The notes: generated from the sequence alone by a model not told the origin. A DNA stretch of 64,000 nt from Komagataeibacter sp. FNDCF1 (GCF_021295335.1 NZ_JAIWOT010000001.1:809001-873000), one strand, 5' to 3'; shown: positions 42,034-51,403, counted from the first letter of the stretch. Numbers and translations: made by a program.

Positions 42034-43212
42034 CTATGGTGCCTGCCCGCGCACCAGCGCGTGGCGCAGGGCGAAGCGGTATTCGTGCAGCACGCTCACC
42101 ATGTCCGTGCATGCCGTGGCCTGCCCCGCCAGACGGTCCAGCATGCCCCATGCCGAGCGGGCCGCCGCGCGCTGGGCGGGCAGGGAAGGCAGGGGCAGTT
42201 CAAGTGAGGCAAGGGCGGGCGTATCCACCTCGGCGAACACGCTGCCGCCCGCACGCTGGCGCAGTACGGGTGCGTATGCGCGCAGGAGCAGACCCGCATA
42301 CGCCGGGTCCACATCCCCTTCACGCGGCTGCAGCGCCTTGCACCCCTGACTGACCGATACCGCCACCGCCGCCATGCCGACCCGCCCCACCGGCGCGCGG
42401 GTGGAGACAACCAGCGCACCGGGCGACGCAAGCGTGGCCCGGCAGGCGGCCAGTCCATCCATGGTTAGGCTGCGCGCGCCATGGCGCAGCCACGCGGGCG
42501 GTCCCGCCGGCAGGTCGGCGGGGGTGATCCATGGTACATCCCCGCCCCAGTACGCGGGCTGGGTCGTGGCGGGCGTGCCACCGCCCACGATATCGAACAC
42601 GCTGCCCAGCAACCGGGTCGTACACTCGCCTTCCCCAAGGCGGACAGCATGCCACAGCGCGGCGTCAGCCTGCTCGCGTACCAGCGCTTCATGCATGGCC
42701 AGCGTGCGCAGCTGGCGCGCCACGCGCTCCAGCGCCACATCCAGTTCATCCGCGACCCGGCGCTGACAGTGCAGTGGCGGGCACGGCACGGGCAGGCCGT
42801 TCATGCGCGCACGCGTCAGCTTGGGGCGTATCGCCCCCTCCACATACGCGCCATAGGCCACGGTATTGAGCGCATGGGCCACGAATCGCCCGTCAACGCC
42901 TGCGCGCGGGCGCAGTACATGCACATGGTTGCCCGCCCACAGGGGACCATCATGAAAAAACGCGACATCCCTTGCCGGGTCGAAGAAGGGAGCGCCATCC
43001 TCACCCAGCAGGATGAGCGGACCGTCAAACAGCGCGCGGTCCACGTACCCGGTCACGCCACTGGCACCATGATAGGGCACGCTGCCCGGGCGGCACGCGC
43101 GCTGGGCGCGGTTGAGCGGCACACGCCGTGCGTCCAGACAGTCCACCAGCGCGCCCAGCGGCACGCATGGCCACCGGTTCCCTGCCGTCCGCCTGCCGTC
43201 GTGATCATGCAT
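42034..43212 (-). CDS. hsdS: type I restriction-modification specificity subunit
   Basis: A 392-residue HsdS with two target recognition domains, each followed by a conserved helix. The second TRD begins LLGSVFDIVGGGTPATTQPA and YWGGDVPWITPADL, a strong Methylase_S signature; RAPVGRVGMAAVAVSVSQGC follows. The first is diverged (GSVPYHGASGVTGYVDRALF, ILLGEDGAPFFD). Conserved spacer helices end in LPVPCPPLHCQRRVADELD and LELPLPSLPAQRAAARSAW. It sets which bipartite DNA site HsdM methylates. Start ATG 43212 has only a weak ribosome binding site. Confidence 0.87.
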   Translation of the reverse strand: MHDHDGRRTAGNRWPCVPLGALVDCLDARRVPLNRAQRACRPGSVPYHGASGVTGYVDRALFDGPLILLGEDGAPFFDPARDVAFFHDGPLWAGNHVHVLRPRAGVDGRFVAHALNTVAYGAYVEGAIRPKLTRARMNGLPVPCPPLHCQRRVADELDVALERVARQLRTLAMHEALVREQADAALWHAVRLGEGECTTRLLGSVFDIVGGGTPATTQPAYWGGDVPWITPADLPAGPPAWLRHGARSLTMDGLAACRATLASPGALVVSTRAPVGRVGMAAVAVSVSQGCKALQPREGDVDPAYAGLLLRAYAPVLRQRAGGSVFAEVDTPALASLELPLPSLPAQRAAARSAWGMLDRLAGQATACTDMVSVLHEYRFALRHALVRGQAP

Positions 43213-43360
43213 GCAGCCGTGGTGGCGGCAAAAAGGGGAATCTGTCAACCGGTCCGGGCGCATGCTGGCAGCCAGCCGGCAAGTCGTATACACCCCGGCA
43301 GGCCCGTCCCCGGCGGGTGCGGGACAAGATCCTGCGGGCCACGGAAGATGACAGGATGAC

Positions 43361-44743
43361 ATGACCCGTCCAGCCAGACCATACAGGCCGGAATTCAGCG
43401 CCATTCTCGGCATTGCCGTGCCCATGGGCCTGTCGCAGTTCGCCCAGATGCTGATGGGGCTGACCGACAGCATGCTGCTGGGCGGTATCGGGGCGCAGGC
43501 GCTGGCGGTGGGTGGTCTTGCCACGGGTACGTTCTTCACGCTCAACGCCATCCTTGCCGCCATGGTCGAAGCCGGGGGCATCATGCTGGCGCAGGCGCGC
43601 GGACGCCATGACCATGACAGCCCGGGCACCACCATCACATCCATGCTGGTTGTGGCGGGGGCGCTGTGCGTGCCGGAACTGTACTGCCTGCACCATATTG
43701 ACCACCTGCTGGCGTGGCTGGATGAACCAGAGGCCATACGTGGCCCGGTGGTGACGTTCGTTCATATCCTGATGTGGGCCGTACCACCCGCGCTGCTGGG
43801 GCAGGGCATCCTGACCACGGCGCTGCCGGTCATGGGGGCGCAGGGCATACCCATGCGCGTCATGCCATTCGTCACGGTGGTCAATGGCGTGCTCAACGCG
43901 GCCCTCATCCACGGGTGGTGCGGACTGCCGGCGCTGGGGCTGCATGGCTCGGCCGTCGCTACCGTGATCACCCTGTGGTGCATGCCACTCATCATGCTGT
44001 GCTTCGTGGTGCGCAGGCCCGATCTACGCCGGAGCCTGCGCCCGCGCGGGCATGACTGGCGGCATACGCTGGTCCTGCTGCGCACGGGGCTGCCCATGCT
44101 GGCAAGCGCGATGGCGGAGGTCACGCTTTTCCAGGTCAACAGTCTGGAGGCCGCGACCTTGGGCAGCAATGCGCTGGCCGCGTTCCAGATCATGCTGGGC
44201 ATCGGCCTGCAGTCCTTCACGCTGTACCTGGCACTGGGACAGGCATGCAACATACGTGTAGGATACTGGACCGGGCGGGGCGATCCCGCCATGATGCGCC
44301 GCGCCGCGCTGGCGGGCATGGTACTGGGCGTGGGGCTGGCCGGTACGGCAACACTGCTGCTCGCTCTGGGGCGGCATGCCATTATCGGCTTCTATCTTGA
44401 TACCGCGCTGCCCGACAATGCGCAGGCTGTCCAGATCGCGCTGGACGTGCTGCTGATCGGTGCCGCCTTCCAGCTTCCCGATGCCCTGCAGGCCATTGCC
44501 ACCGGCGTGCTGCGCGGCCAGGGGGACACGACCGTGCCCATGCTGGTGGCCGTGACCGGCTACTGGGGCATCGGCTTTCCCGGCGGGCTGTACCTCGCCT
44601 TTCATCAGGGGCTGGGAGCGTGGGGACTGTGGTGCGGCAACGGGATCGGACTTGTCTGCGTTTCCGTTCTGCTGGGCGCACGGATCATATGGCGCATGCG
44701 CCCGCGGGTAGCAGCGAAACAGGCCGCGCCGCCTGCCGGATGA
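43361..44743 (+). CDS. MATE family multidrug efflux transporter
   Basis: A 460-residue, 12-span antiporter of the MATE/NorM family, which exports cationic drugs or metabolites using Na+ or H+. Early motif AVPMGLSQFAQMLMGLTDSM, LLGGIGAQALAVGGLATGTF; second half SAMAEVTLFQVNSLEAATLG, GSNALAAFQIMLGIGLQSFT; and VLRGQGDTTVPMLVAVTGYW with GIGFPGGLYLAF near the C-terminus. Divergent from hsdS with a 148-bp intergenic region. Confidence 0.92.
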   Translation: MTRPARPYRPEFSAILGIAVPMGLSQFAQMLMGLTDSMLLGGIGAQALAVGGLATGTFFTLNAILAAMVEAGGIMLAQARGRHDHDSPGTTITSMLVVAGALCVPELYCLHHIDHLLAWLDEPEAIRGPVVTFVHILMWAVPPALLGQGILTTALPVMGAQGIPMRVMPFVTVVNGVLNAALIHGWCGLPALGLHGSAVATVITLWCMPLIMLCFVVRRPDLRRSLRPRGHDWRHTLVLLRTGLPMLASAMAEVTLFQVNSLEAATLGSNALAAFQIMLGIGLQSFTLYLALGQACNIRVGYWTGRGDPAMMRRAALAGMVLGVGLAGTATLLLALGRHAIIGFYLDTALPDNAQAVQIALDVLLIGAAFQLPDALQAIATGVLRGQGDTTVPMLVAVTGYWGIGFPGGLYLAFHQGLGAWGLWCGNGIGLVCVSVLLGARIIWRMRPRVAAKQAAPPAG

Positions 44744-44798
44744 GGGAAGGGGCGCACCATTTCGGCCCGCCCGCCATGAGGCCCGCCATGCCTCCGGC

Positions 44799-45434
44799 CT
44801 ACAGGCGCTTGTGCATTTCCTCACGGATGCTGTTGCATTTTCTGGTAAACACGGCCGCCTGGGACGCCGTCATGAAATTGATCAGGAACGCCCCCAGCAA
44901 AGAACAGAAGGACAGGATGATCAGCACACGGCCCATAAGCGATATGGCCCCCCCGTAATGCTCGGCCGAATACCATAGCAGCCCCAGGCTGAGTACCGCA
45001 CCAAACACACCCAGCACCCCGGTGGAGCGGATGAGGGATTCCTCCTCGCGGATGAAGGTGGAGGATTCCTGCCACAGCATGAACAGCTTGCGGTCCATTT
45101 CCTGCACGGAGGCCGCGTAATCCGCCGCATCATCAGGGTACTGGTGGTCCGTGCCGCTGCGGTGCAGTTCAAGCTCCTGCCGGGCCTTGGCAAAGACGCG
45201 CCTGCGTTCCTTGATGGCAGGCAGGCTGATATCGACAAAGCTGAGAATGGCAACATTCAGTCCCGCCGAAAGCTGGATCACCGCCTGGAAATCACCCCAG
45301 ATCACAGGTTGCCCCCCGATAAGGGCCGATAGGACTGCACACAGTAGAAAATCCTGATAGATTGGCTGCTTCCAGCATACGCAGGCCGCACGCCGGACCC
45401 CAGCGCGCCATGCATCATGGCGGTACGCCTGCAT
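44799..45434 (-). CDS. membrane protein of unknown function
   Basis: A 211-residue protein with about four membrane spans: two near the N-terminus (FLLCAVLSALIGGQPVIWGD; LSAGLNVAILSFVDISLPAI) and two near the C-terminus (GVLGVFGAVLSLGLLWYSAE; GRVLIILSFCSLLGAFLINF). A charged, probably coiled-coil, cytosolic region lies between them (residues about 75-135). No family recognised. The ATG at 45434 has a weak ribosome binding site. Divergent from the superinfection-immunity-like gene by 21 bp. Confidence 0.6.
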   Translation of the reverse strand: MQAYRHDAWRAGVRRAACVCWKQPIYQDFLLCAVLSALIGGQPVIWGDFQAVIQLSAGLNVAILSFVDISLPAIKERRRVFAKARQELELHRSGTDHQYPDDAADYAASVQEMDRKLFMLWQESSTFIREEESLIRSTGVLGVFGAVLSLGLLWYSAEHYGGAISLMGRVLIILSFCSLLGAFLINFMTASQAAVFTRKCNSIREEMHKRL

Positions 45435-45455
45435 TCAGGAATAGCATGAACCGCC

Positions 45456-45782
45456 ATGAATATCCATGTTCCCACCACGTACGAGGTCTACCACGCATGG
45501 CAGTCCGTGCAGGGTACCGGGCTTCAGATCGGCACGGCACTTCTGCTGGGGCTGGGCATGGCATGCGGGCTTGGCATGGTCGTATTCCTGGTGCCCACCT
45601 TCATTGCCTGCCAGCGCCGGGTGCATAACACGGCAGTCGTGGCGGTCGTGAACTGCACGCTGGGCATGACCGGGATTGGCTGGGTCATCGCCCTGATCAT
45701 GGCATGCGTAATGGAAACCGACACACACCGCCACATCCGCCTGCGGCAGGCGGAACAGACGACTTTCCTGACCGTGCCATAG
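45456..45782 (+). CDS. superinfection-immunity family (PF14373-like) membrane protein
   Basis: A 108-residue protein with two membrane spans (LQIGTALLLGLGMACGLGMV; VNCTLGMTGIGWVIALIMAC). The second contains the Leu-x-Gly-x-x-Gly-x-Gly-Trp-x-x-Ala pattern of the family named after phage T4 Imm, following FLVPTFIACQRRVHNT. Chromosomal members are widespread and mostly uncharacterised, so actual phage exclusion is not implied. It is followed by a strong bidirectional terminator. Confidence 0.65.
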   Translation: MNIHVPTTYEVYHAWQSVQGTGLQIGTALLLGLGMACGLGMVVFLVPTFIACQRRVHNTAVVAVVNCTLGMTGIGWVIALIMACVMETDTHRHIRLRQAEQTTFLTVP

Positions 45783-45870
45783 GGAAAGGACAGTTGACAG
45801 GAAGGCAGGGGCACGACGGCACCCACCGGAAGACAGGACGGCATACCCGGCAGGCATATGAAACCGGCGC

Positions 45871-45913
45871 ATGAAAAAAAGGACATGCCCACAGGACATG
45901 TCCTTTTTTTCAT
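45871..45913. terminator. strong bidirectional intrinsic terminator
   Basis: Arms ATGAAAAAAAGGACATG and CATGTCCTTTTTTTCAT pair perfectly around a 9-base loop and give T-runs in both directions. It separates the converging Imm-like gene and serA. Confidence 0.88.
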
Positions 45914-45933
45914 GAATGACTGGAGCGCAATTC

Positions 45934-47199
45934 CTACTGCTGCTTGTACAGCAGGCGGGCGCGCAACGTTCCCTTGAGTGCGCGAAGACGCTCGAGGATG
46001 CGATTGTCCTTTTCCACGTCACGGCCGGTATCTGCCTCGACAACCACATAGCCCAGTTCACCTGCCGTCTGGAGGTACTGCGCGGTCACGTTGCTGGCTT
46101 CGGAGGAAAATATCTCGTTGATCTGCAGCATGATGCCCGGCACGTTGCGGTGCACGTGCATGAAACGCGTTCCATGCGGGTTTTCGGGCAGCTGCACCGT
46201 AGGAAAATTGACGGCACCCAACGTGCAGCCGATATCGGAATATTCCACCAGCTTGCGTGCCACTTCCACGCCAATGCGTTCCTGCGCCTCTGCCGTGGAG
46301 CCGCCGATATGCGGGGTCAGGATCACGTTATCCAGGCCACGCAGCGGGGTTTCCAGTGCTTCGTCCGCCTGCCTGGGCTCCTTGGGGAACACGTCGATCG
46401 CGGCACCAAGCAGATGCCCGTCCTTGAGCGCCACGGCCAGCGCATCAAGGTCCACCACATTGCCGCGTGCGTTGTTGATGAGGAAGGAGCCCTTCTTCAT
46501 CGCGCGGATCTGGGCTTCACCGATCATGCCCGCGGTCTCGGGTGTCTGCGGCACATGCAGGCTCACCACGTCGCTCTGGGCAAGCAGGTGCTCCAGTGTA
46601 TCGACCGGGGTGGCGTTGCCATGCACCAGCTTGTCGATCACGTCATAGTAGAACACGCGCATGCCAAAGGCTTCGGCCAGCACCGAAAGCTGCGAGCCGA
46701 TGGAGCCATACCCCACGATGCCCAGCGTCTTGCCACGCACTTCCCAGCTGTTGGTGGCGGATTTCTTCCAGACACCGGCATTGCATTCTTTTGACTTGGG
46801 AAAAATGCGCCGCATCAGCATCACGATCTCGCCCATCACCAGTTCGGCCACGGAGCGGGTGTTGCTGTACGGCGCGTTGAAGACCGGAATTCCCACTTCG
46901 CGCGCCGCATCCAGGTCAACCTGGTTGGTACCGATGCAGAAGCAGCCGATGGCGATCAGGCGGTCAGCCTTCCCGATCACTTCGCGCGTAAGTTGCGTGC
47001 GCGAGCGGATGCCCACAATATGCACACCTTCCAGCGCCTTCTCCAGCGCTTCGCCCTCCAGCGCAGTCTTGAGACGGGTTACGTTTTCGTACCCGTTATC
47101 CCTGAGCAGGCTGATGGCACTGTCATGTATGCCCTCAAGCAGCAGGATGCGGATCTTGTCCTTGGGAAGGGAAAGGTGGCCGTTTGGCTGGCTGGTCAT
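45934..47199 (-). CDS. serA: D-3-phosphoglycerate dehydrogenase
   Basis: A 421-residue enzyme that makes the first committed step of serine synthesis, oxidising 3-phosphoglycerate with NAD+. Nucleotide fold: LGIVGYGSIGSQLSVLAEAF, preceded by the substrate-binding IGCFCIGTNQVDL and NTRSVAELVMGEIVMLMRR. Catalytic region: INNARGNVVDLDAL (Arg) and LTPHIGGSTAEAQERIGVEV (His). Residues about 345-421 form an ACT domain (NVPGIMLQINEIFSSEASNV) for feedback by serine. It matches the shorter E. coli-like type. ATG 47199 opens MTSQPNGHLSLPKDKI. Confidence 0.95.
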   Translation of the reverse strand: MTSQPNGHLSLPKDKIRILLLEGIHDSAISLLRDNGYENVTRLKTALEGEALEKALEGVHIVGIRSRTQLTREVIGKADRLIAIGCFCIGTNQVDLDAAREVGIPVFNAPYSNTRSVAELVMGEIVMLMRRIFPKSKECNAGVWKKSATNSWEVRGKTLGIVGYGSIGSQLSVLAEAFGMRVFYYDVIDKLVHGNATPVDTLEHLLAQSDVVSLHVPQTPETAGMIGEAQIRAMKKGSFLINNARGNVVDLDALAVALKDGHLLGAAIDVFPKEPRQADEALETPLRGLDNVILTPHIGGSTAEAQERIGVEVARKLVEYSDIGCTLGAVNFPTVQLPENPHGTRFMHVHRNVPGIMLQINEIFSSEASNVTAQYLQTAGELGYVVVEADTGRDVEKDNRILERLRALKGTLRARLLYKQQ

Positions 47200-47307
47200 G
47201 TCACGTGCTCCCGCTTCTGATAAACTCGTCAGGTGCGTCGTCCCTATCCGATTGCCTGATCGCCCGCTAGGGGGAAGATGGAACGTTCCGCACCCCCATC
47301 GTGCCGG

Positions 47308-48117
47308 TTACGTCACGATCGTGGACAGCAGTCCCGTCACGCAGGGCATCAGGCGGGCGTCGCCTACCGCCAGCACCGTACCGTCGCCATCCGCGCGCAG
47401 GGGCTGACCGGACCAGTCGGTCATGCGTCCGCCAGCCCCTTCGACTATCGGCACGAGGGCCGCCCAGTCCCATATCTTCATGGTGCATTCGGCAATGATG
47501 TCGATCTGCCCCAGCGCCAGCAGGCCATAGGCGTAACAGTCGCCCCCCCAGCTCGTGCGCCTGGCGGCAGCGGCCAGCGCATCGAATCCCGGGCGGTGGG
47601 GGGCGTCGAGTATTTCCGGCGCCGTGCACGACAGTTCGGCAGCCGCCACATCGGCGCAGGCGCGCGTGGCGGGTATCCCGGGCAGGCCGGACAGGTAGCG
47701 TGTGGGTGCGCCGCGCAGGCCGATCCACCGCTCCCCCGTGACCGGCTGGTCAATCACGCCCAGCAGCGGCACATTATTGTGCAGCAGGGCAATCAGCGTG
47801 CCGAAGGTGGGTCTGCCGGTAATGAAGGCGCGCGTGCCGTCAATCGGGTCGATCACCCAGCGATAGGGACTGTCGGCCCCTTCCAGCCCGAATTCTTCGC
47901 CCATCAGGCCAAAACCGGGCAGGCGTTCGGACAGGACAGCCCGAATCGCGCGTTCCGCCGTGCGGTCGGCCACGGTAACGGGACTGGCGTCACTTTTGTC
48001 ATCCGCCCGCACGCCACGGCGGAAGAAGGGCATGATCACGCTGCGCGCCACATCGGCCGCAGCGATGGCGGCCTCCAGCACCGCGTCATGCGGAAAGTCG
48101 TGGGGGAGGGTGGTCAT
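47308..48117 (-). CDS. hisN: histidinol-phosphatase, inositol monophosphatase fold
   Basis: A 269-residue Mg2+-dependent phosphatase of the HisN type, catalysing the penultimate step of histidine synthesis. Metal-site motifs: LMGEEFG (Glu), WVIDPIDGTRAFITGRPTFG (Asp-Pro-Ile-Asp-Gly-Thr) and KIWDWAALVPIVEGAGG (Trp-Asp). ATG 48117 overlaps the stop of the cytochrome c gene as ATGA and is preferred over the longer frame. Other IMPase-fold activities cannot be ruled out, but the FITGRPTFGTLIAL region is HisN-like. Confidence 0.87.
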   Translation of the reverse strand: MTTLPHDFPHDAVLEAAIAAADVARSVIMPFFRRGVRADDKSDASPVTVADRTAERAIRAVLSERLPGFGLMGEEFGLEGADSPYRWVIDPIDGTRAFITGRPTFGTLIALLHNNVPLLGVIDQPVTGERWIGLRGAPTRYLSGLPGIPATRACADVAAAELSCTAPEILDAPHRPGFDALAAAARRTSWGGDCYAYGLLALGQIDIIAECTMKIWDWAALVPIVEGAGGRMTDWSGQPLRADGDGTVLAVGDARLMPCVTGLLSTIVT

Positions 48118-48620
48118 TCCGGCTTCTCCGGGTGCAGGCTGCGCAGGTAGGCGATCACGTCCGCCCGGTCGGTCTCGGACGCGATGCCGGGAAACGACAT
48201 CTTGGTGCCGGGCGCGTAATCCGCCGGTCCCCCCAGCCATCTGGAAAGGGTGGCATTCGTCCATGTCTCGTCCTTGTGCGCTTTCAGCGCGTCCGAAAAC
48301 TCATAGCCCGGTATGTCGCCCACATGCGTGCCCACCACGCCATACAGGTTCGGCCCGATTATGGCCGGGCCACCGGGGCCCATGCTGTGACACATCGCGC
48401 ATTGCCGGTCGGCGATGGCGCGGCCTTTCTCCACGCTGGCACCGGCCACCAGTTCATCAATGGAGCCACCAGCCGGGACTTCCGGGCGGGGAATGGCCAC
48501 ACCGGACCTGGCGGGCAGGGGCTCGGGCACTGCCGTATGGGCAATACCCCAGCTTGCGCCTACCGCCAGCACCGCGAGGAGGCATGCCGCCCCAAGCCGG
48601 TTAAGCCTTGCGCTATCCAT
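48114..48620 (-). CDS. membrane-anchored class I cytochrome c
   Basis: A 168-residue c-type cytochrome. An uncleaved-looking N-terminal hydrophobic segment (LGAACLLAVLAVGASWGIAH) anchors it in the inner membrane, facing the periplasm. The heme site is CAMCH with His ligand, and the axial Met is in GTKMSFPGI, both well placed. Similar to CycM/cytochrome c552 of alphaproteobacteria, which carry electrons from the bc1 complex to terminal oxidases. Start ATG 48620. Overlaps hisN, an unusual operon partner. Confidence 0.9.
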   Translation of the reverse strand: MDSARLNRLGAACLLAVLAVGASWGIAHTAVPEPLPARSGVAIPRPEVPAGGSIDELVAGASVEKGRAIADRQCAMCHSMGPGGPAIIGPNLYGVVGTHVGDIPGYEFSDALKAHKDETWTNATLSRWLGGPADYAPGTKMSFPGIASETDRADVIAYLRSLHPEKPE

Positions 48621-48762
48621 GGAATGCGGCACCTTTCCCGTGTGGTTGCATGAAAACCGCTCCTTACCTAGACTGCCGCGCGCCCTGTGTGAAGCATGCG
48701 GGGCGCGCGGCGGCCGGCCCCTGCCACCGCTACAGATTACGGATGGCCCAGACCCAGATCCC

Positions 48763-49506
48763 ATGAACCCCATTGTCCTGATTCCCGCCCGCATGGCCTC
48801 GACCCGGCTGCCGGGCAAGCCGCTTGCCGACATTGCCGGCCGTCCCATGATCCTCCATGTGCTCGAGCGCGCGCAGGCCGCAGGCGTAGGACCTGTGGCC
48901 GTCGCCACGGCGGAACATGAAATTGCCGAGGTGGTGACGTGCGCGGGCGCCACGGCCATCCTGACCGATCCCGCCCTGCCATCGGGTTCCGACCGGATAT
49001 GGCAGGCTCTGCGCGGGCTGGACCCGGCGGGCGTGCACGACACCATCATCAACCTGCAGGGCGACCTGCCGGGGGTAGACCCGGAATGCCTGCGCGTGGT
49101 GCTGCGCCCGCTGGCCGATGAGGCGACCGATATCGCGACCCTTGTCGCCCCGGTGCGCGACACGGCGGAGGCGGAAGCGACATCGGTCGTCAAGGTCGCA
49201 TGCAGCTTTGCCCCGGACAGGGAAGATGACGTGGCGCGCGCGCTGTATTTCTCCCGCCTGCCCATACCGTGGGGGGCAGGGCCGCTGTGGCACCATGTCG
49301 GGATCTATGCCTATCGCCGCGCCGCACTGGCCCGCTTTGTCAGCCTGCCCGAAAGCGGACTGGAAAAGCGCGAGAAACTGGAACAGCTACGCGCGCTGGA
49401 AGCGGGCATGACCATAGGCTGCGCCCGCATCGCCACCGCCCCCTTTGGCGTGGACACTCCGGCCGACCTGGCGCGCGCGCGCATGGCAATGGGTACGGCG
49501 GCGTGA
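48763..49506 (+). CDS. kdsB: CMP-KDO synthetase
   Basis: A 247-residue 3-deoxy-manno-octulosonate cytidylyltransferase that activates KDO for LPS inner core. Patterns: LIPARMASTRLPGKPLADIA (nucleotide loop), TDPALPSGSDRIWQALRGL, INLQGDLPGVDPECLR (metal Asp), YFSRLPIPW and HHVGIYAYRRAALARFVSLP, then LEKREKLEQLRALEAG. The start is ATG 48763; the open frame further upstream is antisense to the cytochrome gene. Its stop overlaps the pheA GTG by GTGA. Confidence 0.94.
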   Translation: MNPIVLIPARMASTRLPGKPLADIAGRPMILHVLERAQAAGVGPVAVATAEHEIAEVVTCAGATAILTDPALPSGSDRIWQALRGLDPAGVHDTIINLQGDLPGVDPECLRVVLRPLADEATDIATLVAPVRDTAEAEATSVVKVACSFAPDREDDVARALYFSRLPIPWGAGPLWHHVGIYAYRRAALARFVSLPESGLEKREKLEQLRALEAGMTIGCARIATAPFGVDTPADLARARMAMGTAA

Positions 49507-50348
49507 GTAGGGCGGGCATCATTGCCTTCCAGGGCCGTCCCGGCGCGTATTCGGACCTGGCATGCCGCACCGCGCGGCCTGGCTGGACCACGCTGCCATG
49601 CCAGACCTTTGCGCAGGCCATAGCCGCCGTGCATGATGGACTGGCGGAAGAAGCCATGCTGGCCTGCGAGAACAGCCTGGCCGGCCGGGTACCCGATATC
49701 CATGCCCTGCTGCCACAGGCGGGACTGTTCATCGTGGGTGAGCATTTCCAGCGCGTGGAACACTGCCTGATGGGCATACCGGGCAGCACGCTGGATGATG
49801 CAAGGCGGGTGCATACCCATCCGGTGGCCATGGCACAGATACGCGGTGTGATCCGCGAACTGGGGCTGGAACCGGTGGTGGAATTCGACACCGCAGGCGC
49901 GGCCGAAATGGTGCGTGACTGGGGCCGCAGGGAAGACGTGGCCGTGGCATCGGCACTGGCGGCGGAACTGAACGGGCTGGAAATCCTGCGCCGCAACGTG
50001 GAAGACGCATCCCACAACACCACGCGTTTCTACATCGCATCGCGCAGGCCCGCGTCACTACCCGCCGCGGGGCCGGACCACATGACCACGCTGCTCTTTC
50101 GCGTCAGCAACCATCCGGGCGCGCTGTACAAGGCACTGGGCGGTTTCGCCACCGCGGGGGTAAACATGACCCGGCTGGAGAGCTACATGCTGGAAGGGTC
50201 ATTTTCCGCCACCCAGTTCCTGCTGGACGTGGAAGGTCACCCCGAAGCCCCACCACTGGCGGAAGCATTGCGGGAACTGTCCTTTTTTTCGGAACAGCAG
50301 GAAATCCTGGGCGTCTATCGCGCATCTCCTTTCCGCCAGCATGCATGA
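49503..50348 (+). CDS. pheA: prephenate dehydratase
   Basis: A 281-residue enzyme converting prephenate to phenylpyruvate for phenylalanine synthesis. Catalytic domain: IIAFQGRPGAYSDLACRTA, ACENSLAGRVPDIHALLPQ, and the Thr-Arg-Phe motif in SHNTTRFYIASR. A C-terminal ACT domain (LFRVSNHPGALYKALGGFAT, then MTRLESYMLEGSF) provides Phe feedback. Monofunctional, without chorismate mutase. GTG 49503 overlaps the kdsB stop, a coupled start. Confidence 0.93.
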   Translation: MSRAGIIAFQGRPGAYSDLACRTARPGWTTLPCQTFAQAIAAVHDGLAEEAMLACENSLAGRVPDIHALLPQAGLFIVGEHFQRVEHCLMGIPGSTLDDARRVHTHPVAMAQIRGVIRELGLEPVVEFDTAGAAEMVRDWGRREDVAVASALAAELNGLEILRRNVEDASHNTTRFYIASRRPASLPAAGPDHMTTLLFRVSNHPGALYKALGGFATAGVNMTRLESYMLEGSFSATQFLLDVEGHPEAPPLAEALRELSFFSEQQEILGVYRASPFRQHA

Positions 50349-50520
50349 ACGGGCGGCAACGGACAGGCATGGCATGTTTTGCCCCATGGGGCATATTGCC
50401 TGTATAGTAGCATGCAACCCATGCCCGGGGCAGCAGGGCAGGGCCATGATAATAGCGCGGGATGCCACTGGCCTGCCGGCTCCCGCATAGCCAAGACACA
50501 GGATCCAGGTGGAAACAACC

Positions 50521-51399
50521 ATGTTCAAGGGTTCCATTACCGCCCTTCTTACCCCCATGAATAAGGATGGATCGCTGGATCTGCCCTCCATGGGCCGCTT
50601 CATCGACTGGCAGATCCAGCAGGGCACCGCCGCCGTGGTTCCGGTCGGCACCACGGGTGAAAGCCCGACCCTGACACATGAGGAACATGCGAAGGTGGTG
50701 GAATTCGCCATCAAGTCCGTAGCGGGCCGGGTACCGGTCATCGCGGGTGCGGGTTCCAACAGCACGGCAGAGGCCGTGGCCATGGCCCGGCAGGCCGAGC
50801 AGGCCGGCGCATCGGGCGTGCTGGTGGTGACACCGTATTACAACAAGCCGACACAGGAAGGGGTGTACCGCCACTTCATGGCGGTAGCGGATGCCATCGG
50901 CATTCCCATCATCCTGTATAATATTCCAGGCCGCTCGGTCATCGACATATCGGTCGGGACCATGGCCCGCCTGGCCCTGCATCCCAACATCATCGGGGTA
51001 AAGGATTCCACCGCCAACCTCATGCGTCCGCTACAGGTGCGCCGCGCGGTCAAAAAGCCGTTCAACCAGATTTCGGGTGAGGACGGAACGGCTGTCTCCT
51101 TCCTGGCCGCCGGTGGCGATGGCTGCATCAGTGTGACCGCCAACATCGCTCCCGCCCTGTGCGCGCAGGTGCAGCAGAGCTGGACGGACGGCAACGTGAT
51201 GGACGCCATGGAACTGCAGGACCGCCTGCTGCCGCTGCATGATGCCCTGTTCTGTGAAAGCAACCCCGTGCCCGCCAAATTCGCGGCCAGCGTTCTGGGT
51301 CTGATGGATGAAACCTGTCGCCTGCCGCTCGCCCCGCTGAGTGATGCGGGCCGCACGCAGGTCAAGGCCGCACTCGACGCGGTCGGGCTGCTGGATTAG
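50521..51399 (+). CDS. dapA: 4-hydroxy-tetrahydrodipicolinate synthase
   Basis: A 292-residue TIM-barrel aldolase condensing pyruvate with aspartate semialdehyde on the way to diaminopimelate and lysine. Seen: FKGSITALLTPMNKDGSLD, VVPVGTTGESPTLTHEEH, LVVTPYYNKPTQEGVYRHF, LYNIPGRSVIDISV and the Schiff-base Lys in NIIGVKDSTANLM. ATG 50521 (MFKGS) is the family start; the GTG at 50509 is in frame but unlikely. Preceded by a 172-bp intergenic region with nothing I can name, and followed after 4 bp by smpB. Confidence 0.95.
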   Translation: MFKGSITALLTPMNKDGSLDLPSMGRFIDWQIQQGTAAVVPVGTTGESPTLTHEEHAKVVEFAIKSVAGRVPVIAGAGSNSTAEAVAMARQAEQAGASGVLVVTPYYNKPTQEGVYRHFMAVADAIGIPIILYNIPGRSVIDISVGTMARLALHPNIIGVKDSTANLMRPLQVRRAVKKPFNQISGEDGTAVSFLAAGGDGCISVTANIAPALCAQVQQSWTDGNVMDAMELQDRLLPLHDALFCESNPVPAKFAASVLGLMDETCRLPLAPLSDAGRTQVKAALDAVGLLD

Positions 51400-51403
51400 G
51401 CAC

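Noticed and set aside
39120-43212. A complete type I restriction system
   Set aside because: No hsdR-like helicase/nuclease frame is found on either strand in the window, so only methylation and specificity subunits can be claimed.
45456-45782. Imm-like protein as an active phage-exclusion gene
   Set aside because: The family is widespread in chromosomes and the name derives from a phage homologue; there is no defence context around this gene.
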